In this document: in pieces, positions 61,925-64,000 of the stretch
Layout: every line of letters starts with the position of its first letter
Numbering within the stretch: position 1 is the stretch's first letter
Notes under the pieces: model-generated
The model's database searches: none
What the model saw: only the letters and a program-made list of their open reading frames with translations
What the model was told of the DNA's origin: nothing
Source: Chlorogloeopsis sp. ULAP01
Lineage (GTDB): Bacteria; Cyanobacteriota; Cyanobacteriia; Cyanobacteriales; Nostocaceae
Reading direction: 5' to 3'
Assembly (NCBI RefSeq): GCF_030381805.1
Contig: NZ_JAUDRH010000015.1
Location: 1-64,000 of the forward strand
DNA length: 64,000 nt
Program-made: the position numbers and the translations under genes

Positions 61925-63259
61925 ATGCTTGACCTTAACAAACTCGCCCGCCAAATGCAGGGTTTGAGCCAACATCTGACGCTAGAAGCTGCTGCTAGTC
62001 GCCAACGTTTAGAATTAGCCCAACAATATCTCTGCAAAGCTTATGATTCTCAAGCGGAATTAGTACAGCAACAGGAAAAATGGCGCGATCGCATTCTCTT
62101 TGCCAATGCCACCCCCCTCGAACCACTTAATACCTGCATTGATATTCCCGTTCCTCCTAAAGTTCATACTGTCATCGCTACCGACGGTTCTCAAATTGCT
62201 CCCAACCACCACGAAATCGCCTATTGCTACCTCCTCAATATTGGCAGAGTCGTCTTACACTATGGACAAAATAAACACCCGCTTCTAGATAGTTTGCCAG
62301 AGGTATTTTATCGTCCAGAGGATTTATACGTTTCTCGTCAATGGGGAATCAGAACTGAAGAGTGGATGAGTTATCGCCGTACTGCTAGTGAAGCAATGGT
62401 GTTGGCAGAACTAGCCTGTAGTGTAGTAGAGGACACGGAGACACGGGGACACGGAGACACGGAGAATCAAGAGGACAAAGGGACACAGGGACACGGAGAC
62501 ACGGGGAATGAAGAGAACAAGGGGACAAGGGAAGATAATACCCTAACTTCCCCATCTTCCCTATCTTCCCCATCTCCAAACACCCCATCCCGAATCCCTA
62601 CCCTCGCAATGGTGGATGGTTCGTTAATTTACTGGTTTTTAGAACAATTACCCTTTGATGCACGCGATCGCATCTTACCCCCTATCCTCGAAGCTTGGCG
62701 GCAAATGCGTGATGCTCAAATTCCCCTCATGGGCTATCTGAGTGCTTCTCGCAATATAGAAGGAATAAACTTTTTACGTCTTTTAGCCTGTACCCATCCC
62801 GCACCCGACTGCATGAGTTTTTGTCCAAATCAACTGGATAAGGTTCCTTGCAAGGTATTTGAACCACTCCGGGATTCTACCCTTTGGGCAACACAACTTA
62901 AACCGGGGCAACGTAGCCCTCTGTGGCGTAGTAATGCCCGTATTCTCGACTTATATCAAGGAGAACAGGTTTACTTTTGTTATGTTCACGTTGGTGCAGA
63001 AATTGCCCGAATCGAAGTGCCTGCTTGGGTAGCTGAAAACAAACCTTTATTTGACGAATCACTAGGATTGATGTTGGCACAAGTACAAAAAGGATACGGT
63101 TATCCAGTGGCTATAGCCGAAGCGCATAATCAGGCAGTGGTGCGTGGTGGAGATAGAACACGTTTCTTTGCTCTTTTAGAAAGACAGATGATTAAAGCTG
63201 GTTTAAGGAATGTGGGAACTTCTTTCAAAGAAGCACGCAAGCGAGGGAGTATTGCATAA
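61925..63259 (+). CDS. nurA: NurA domain nuclease with a repeat-derived insert
   Basis: 444 residues. NurA is a 5'-3' nuclease for DNA double-strand break repair, first known in archaea with HerA/Mre11/Rad50. Conserved parts: VHTVIATDGSQIAPNHHE (first metal Asp), LAMVDGSLIYWFLEQLP (second Asp), PLMGYLSASRN, and a C-terminal YPVAIAEAHNQAVVRGGDR. Between residues about 168 and 220 lies a low-complexity stretch (DTETRGHGDTENQEDKGTQGHGD and SPSSLSSPSP) encoded by 8-nt tandem repeats, with no place in the family. The frame remains open across it. The fold around the catalytic Asp residues is retained. Confidence 0.88.
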   Translation: MLDLNKLARQMQGLSQHLTLEAAASRQRLELAQQYLCKAYDSQAELVQQQEKWRDRILFANATPLEPLNTCIDIPVPPKVHTVIATDGSQIAPNHHEIAYCYLLNIGRVVLHYGQNKHPLLDSLPEVFYRPEDLYVSRQWGIRTEEWMSYRRTASEAMVLAELACSVVEDTETRGHGDTENQEDKGTQGHGDTGNEENKGTREDNTLTSPSSLSSPSPNTPSRIPTLAMVDGSLIYWFLEQLPFDARDRILPPILEAWRQMRDAQIPLMGYLSASRNIEGINFLRLLACTHPAPDCMSFCPNQLDKVPCKVFEPLRDSTLWATQLKPGQRSPLWRSNARILDLYQGEQVYFCYVHVGAEIARIEVPAWVAENKPLFDESLGLMLAQVQKGYGYPVAIAEAHNQAVVRGGDRTRFFALLERQMIKAGLRNVGTSFKEARKRGSIA

Positions 63260-63355
63260 AACTCAAAACTTCCACAATTAGTTGAAGGCAAAGCTACATA
63301 TACGTTATGTATGCGACAATCTCGGTTGAGTCAAAAATATGAGACTCAGGTATTG

Positions 63356-63389
63356 AGATCCCCAACTTTTTTTAACAAGTCGGGGATCT
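63356..63389. repeat. AGATCC-AACTTTT palindromic repeat (copy 3 of 3)
   Basis: AGATCCCCAACTTTTT pairs with AACAAGTCGGGGATCT imperfectly. It lies between the convergent nurA and cysH genes. The rest of 63260-63500 has no gene. Confidence 0.65.
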
Positions 63390-63500
63390 ACAATCTCTCA
63401 TAATTTGCGTGACAGACTACTACAGTTAATGAACTATATTCAGGTAGTTAGCCATTAGCTTTTTAGCAGTCTTTTTTAAAATTTTAGGTACGCTTTGATA

Positions 63501-64000
63501 CTACTTTTGTAAGTTACCTATGTGTAAACCGCATTCTTTGGCTGTGGATTCTTCCCACCACCAGCGCCCTTCACGCTCGTGCTGGTTGGGTAATACAGGT
63601 CTTGTGCAGGGTTCGCAACCAATGCTGATAAAACCGCGTTCGTGTAATTTATTGTAAGGCACATCTAAAGCACGTATATATTCCCACACCTGTGCAGAAG
63701 ACCAATTTGCTAAAGGATTGAACTTAATTAATTGATGGTCTTCGGTAGAGAAAGCGGTGTCAACTTCAATTACAGGGATATAATTACGGGTACTGGGGCT
63801 TTGGTCTTTGCGTTGACCTGTGATCCAGGCATCAAGGGTATTAAGTTTGCGGCGCAGGGGCTTTACTTTCCGTATACCACAGCATTCTTTGTGACCATCC
63901 TGATAAAAGCTAAATAATCCCTTTTCTTCTACTAGGGCTTGTACTTCTGCTGCATCCGGGAACATTACTTCTAATTTAATACCATAATGTTCTCTTACTT
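63501..64000 (-). CDS. cysH: CysH-type reductase, partial (adenylyl/phosphoadenylyl sulfate)
   Basis: At least 165 residues, running off the right edge (the frame continues VREHYGIKLEVMFPDAAEV beyond any in-window start). It reduces activated sulfate to sulfite. Four Cys of an iron-sulfur cluster are present: ECCGIRK and ISIGCEPCTR, with the C-terminal active-site Cys in ECGLHIG. This is the pattern of APS-reducing enzymes; E. coli-type PAPS reductase lacks the cluster. The substrate in this organism is thus likely APS, though some family members use both. Confidence 0.9.
   Translation of the reverse strand, partial: VREHYGIKLEVMFPDAAEVQALVEEKGLFSFYQDGHKECCGIRKVKPLRRKLNTLDAWITGQRKDQSPSTRNYIPVIEVDTAFSTEDHQLIKFNPLANWSSAQVWEYIRALDVPYNKLHERGFISIGCEPCTRPVLPNQHEREGRWWWEESTAKECGLHIGNLQK

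Noticed and set aside
1..64000. tRNA or rRNA genes
   Set aside because: Scanning by eye for T-loop (GGTTCGA) and conserved rRNA segments found none; a small RNA gene could still be missed without a covariance search.

Overview
The window is chromosomal DNA of a filamentous, heterocyst-forming cyanobacterium (Nostocales). The evidence is a complete hetR at 34.2-35.1 kb, a psbA fragment, apcF (phycobilisome core), a CP12 gene, glnA with the small inhibitor gene gifA, and very frequent HIP1 octamers (GCGATCGC). Short heptanucleotide tandem repeats and palindromic repeats fill many intergenic gaps. The order apcF / glnA / gifA (apcF divergent from glnA, gifA convergent with it), with hetR some 12 kb away, resembles what I remember of Nostoc sp. 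PCC 7120. I cannot name the species.

Layout. 0-7 kb: start of psbA (cut by the window edge), a HIT-family protein, a ComM/YifB ATPase, a short-chain dehydrogenase and a two-component pair resembling RppA/RppB. 7.3-15.5 kb: a defence-like island with a large Eco57I-class DNA methyltransferase, a Uma2 nuclease, an intact antitoxin/PIN pair, a small coiled-coil gene and a PLD-nuclease/SNF2-type helicase. A 107-bp repeat lies just upstream (7263) and recurs inverted at 23920. 15.5-24 kb: a LpxB-related glycosyltransferase, a Ser/Thr kinase, an amidohydrolase, a DUF4870 protein and an unusual trio (unknown protein, double-LysM protein, lipoprotein). 24-34 kb: adenine deaminase, small enzymes, a glutathione transferase, serC, moaA, rpsD with a structured leader, and a secreted Cys-repeat protein.

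34-46 kb: hetR with a long upstream region, a coiled-coil/EamA fusion, a Pit phosphate transporter, a zinc alcohol dehydrogenase, then a decaying toxin-antitoxin patch (40.8-43.9 kb). In that patch two genes are frameshifted and one has an internal deletion, while their partners remain open. An FAD oxidoreductase and a ferritin-like protein follow. 47-52 kb: the nitrogen/photosynthesis block gifA, glnA, apcF, a TlyA-type methyltransferase and CP12; both gifA and glnA carry perfect NtcA sites (GTA-N8-TAC). 52-64 kb: a DUF697 GTPase, a Cache/HAMP histidine kinase, a lone IS605-type TnpB, a divergently arranged Mn/Zn ABC transporter, a HAD hydrolase, NurA with a repeat-derived insert inside its reading frame, and a CysH-type reductase that runs off the right end.

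Most interesting: the methyltransferase plus PLD-helicase pair as a possible compact restriction system; three independently broken toxin-type genes within 3 kb; a TnpB whose 3' end is built from a repeat found elsewhere in the window; and a tandem repeat that has invaded nurA in frame. No tRNA, rRNA or CRISPR array was recognised. All functional calls are by reading motifs, without database searches.
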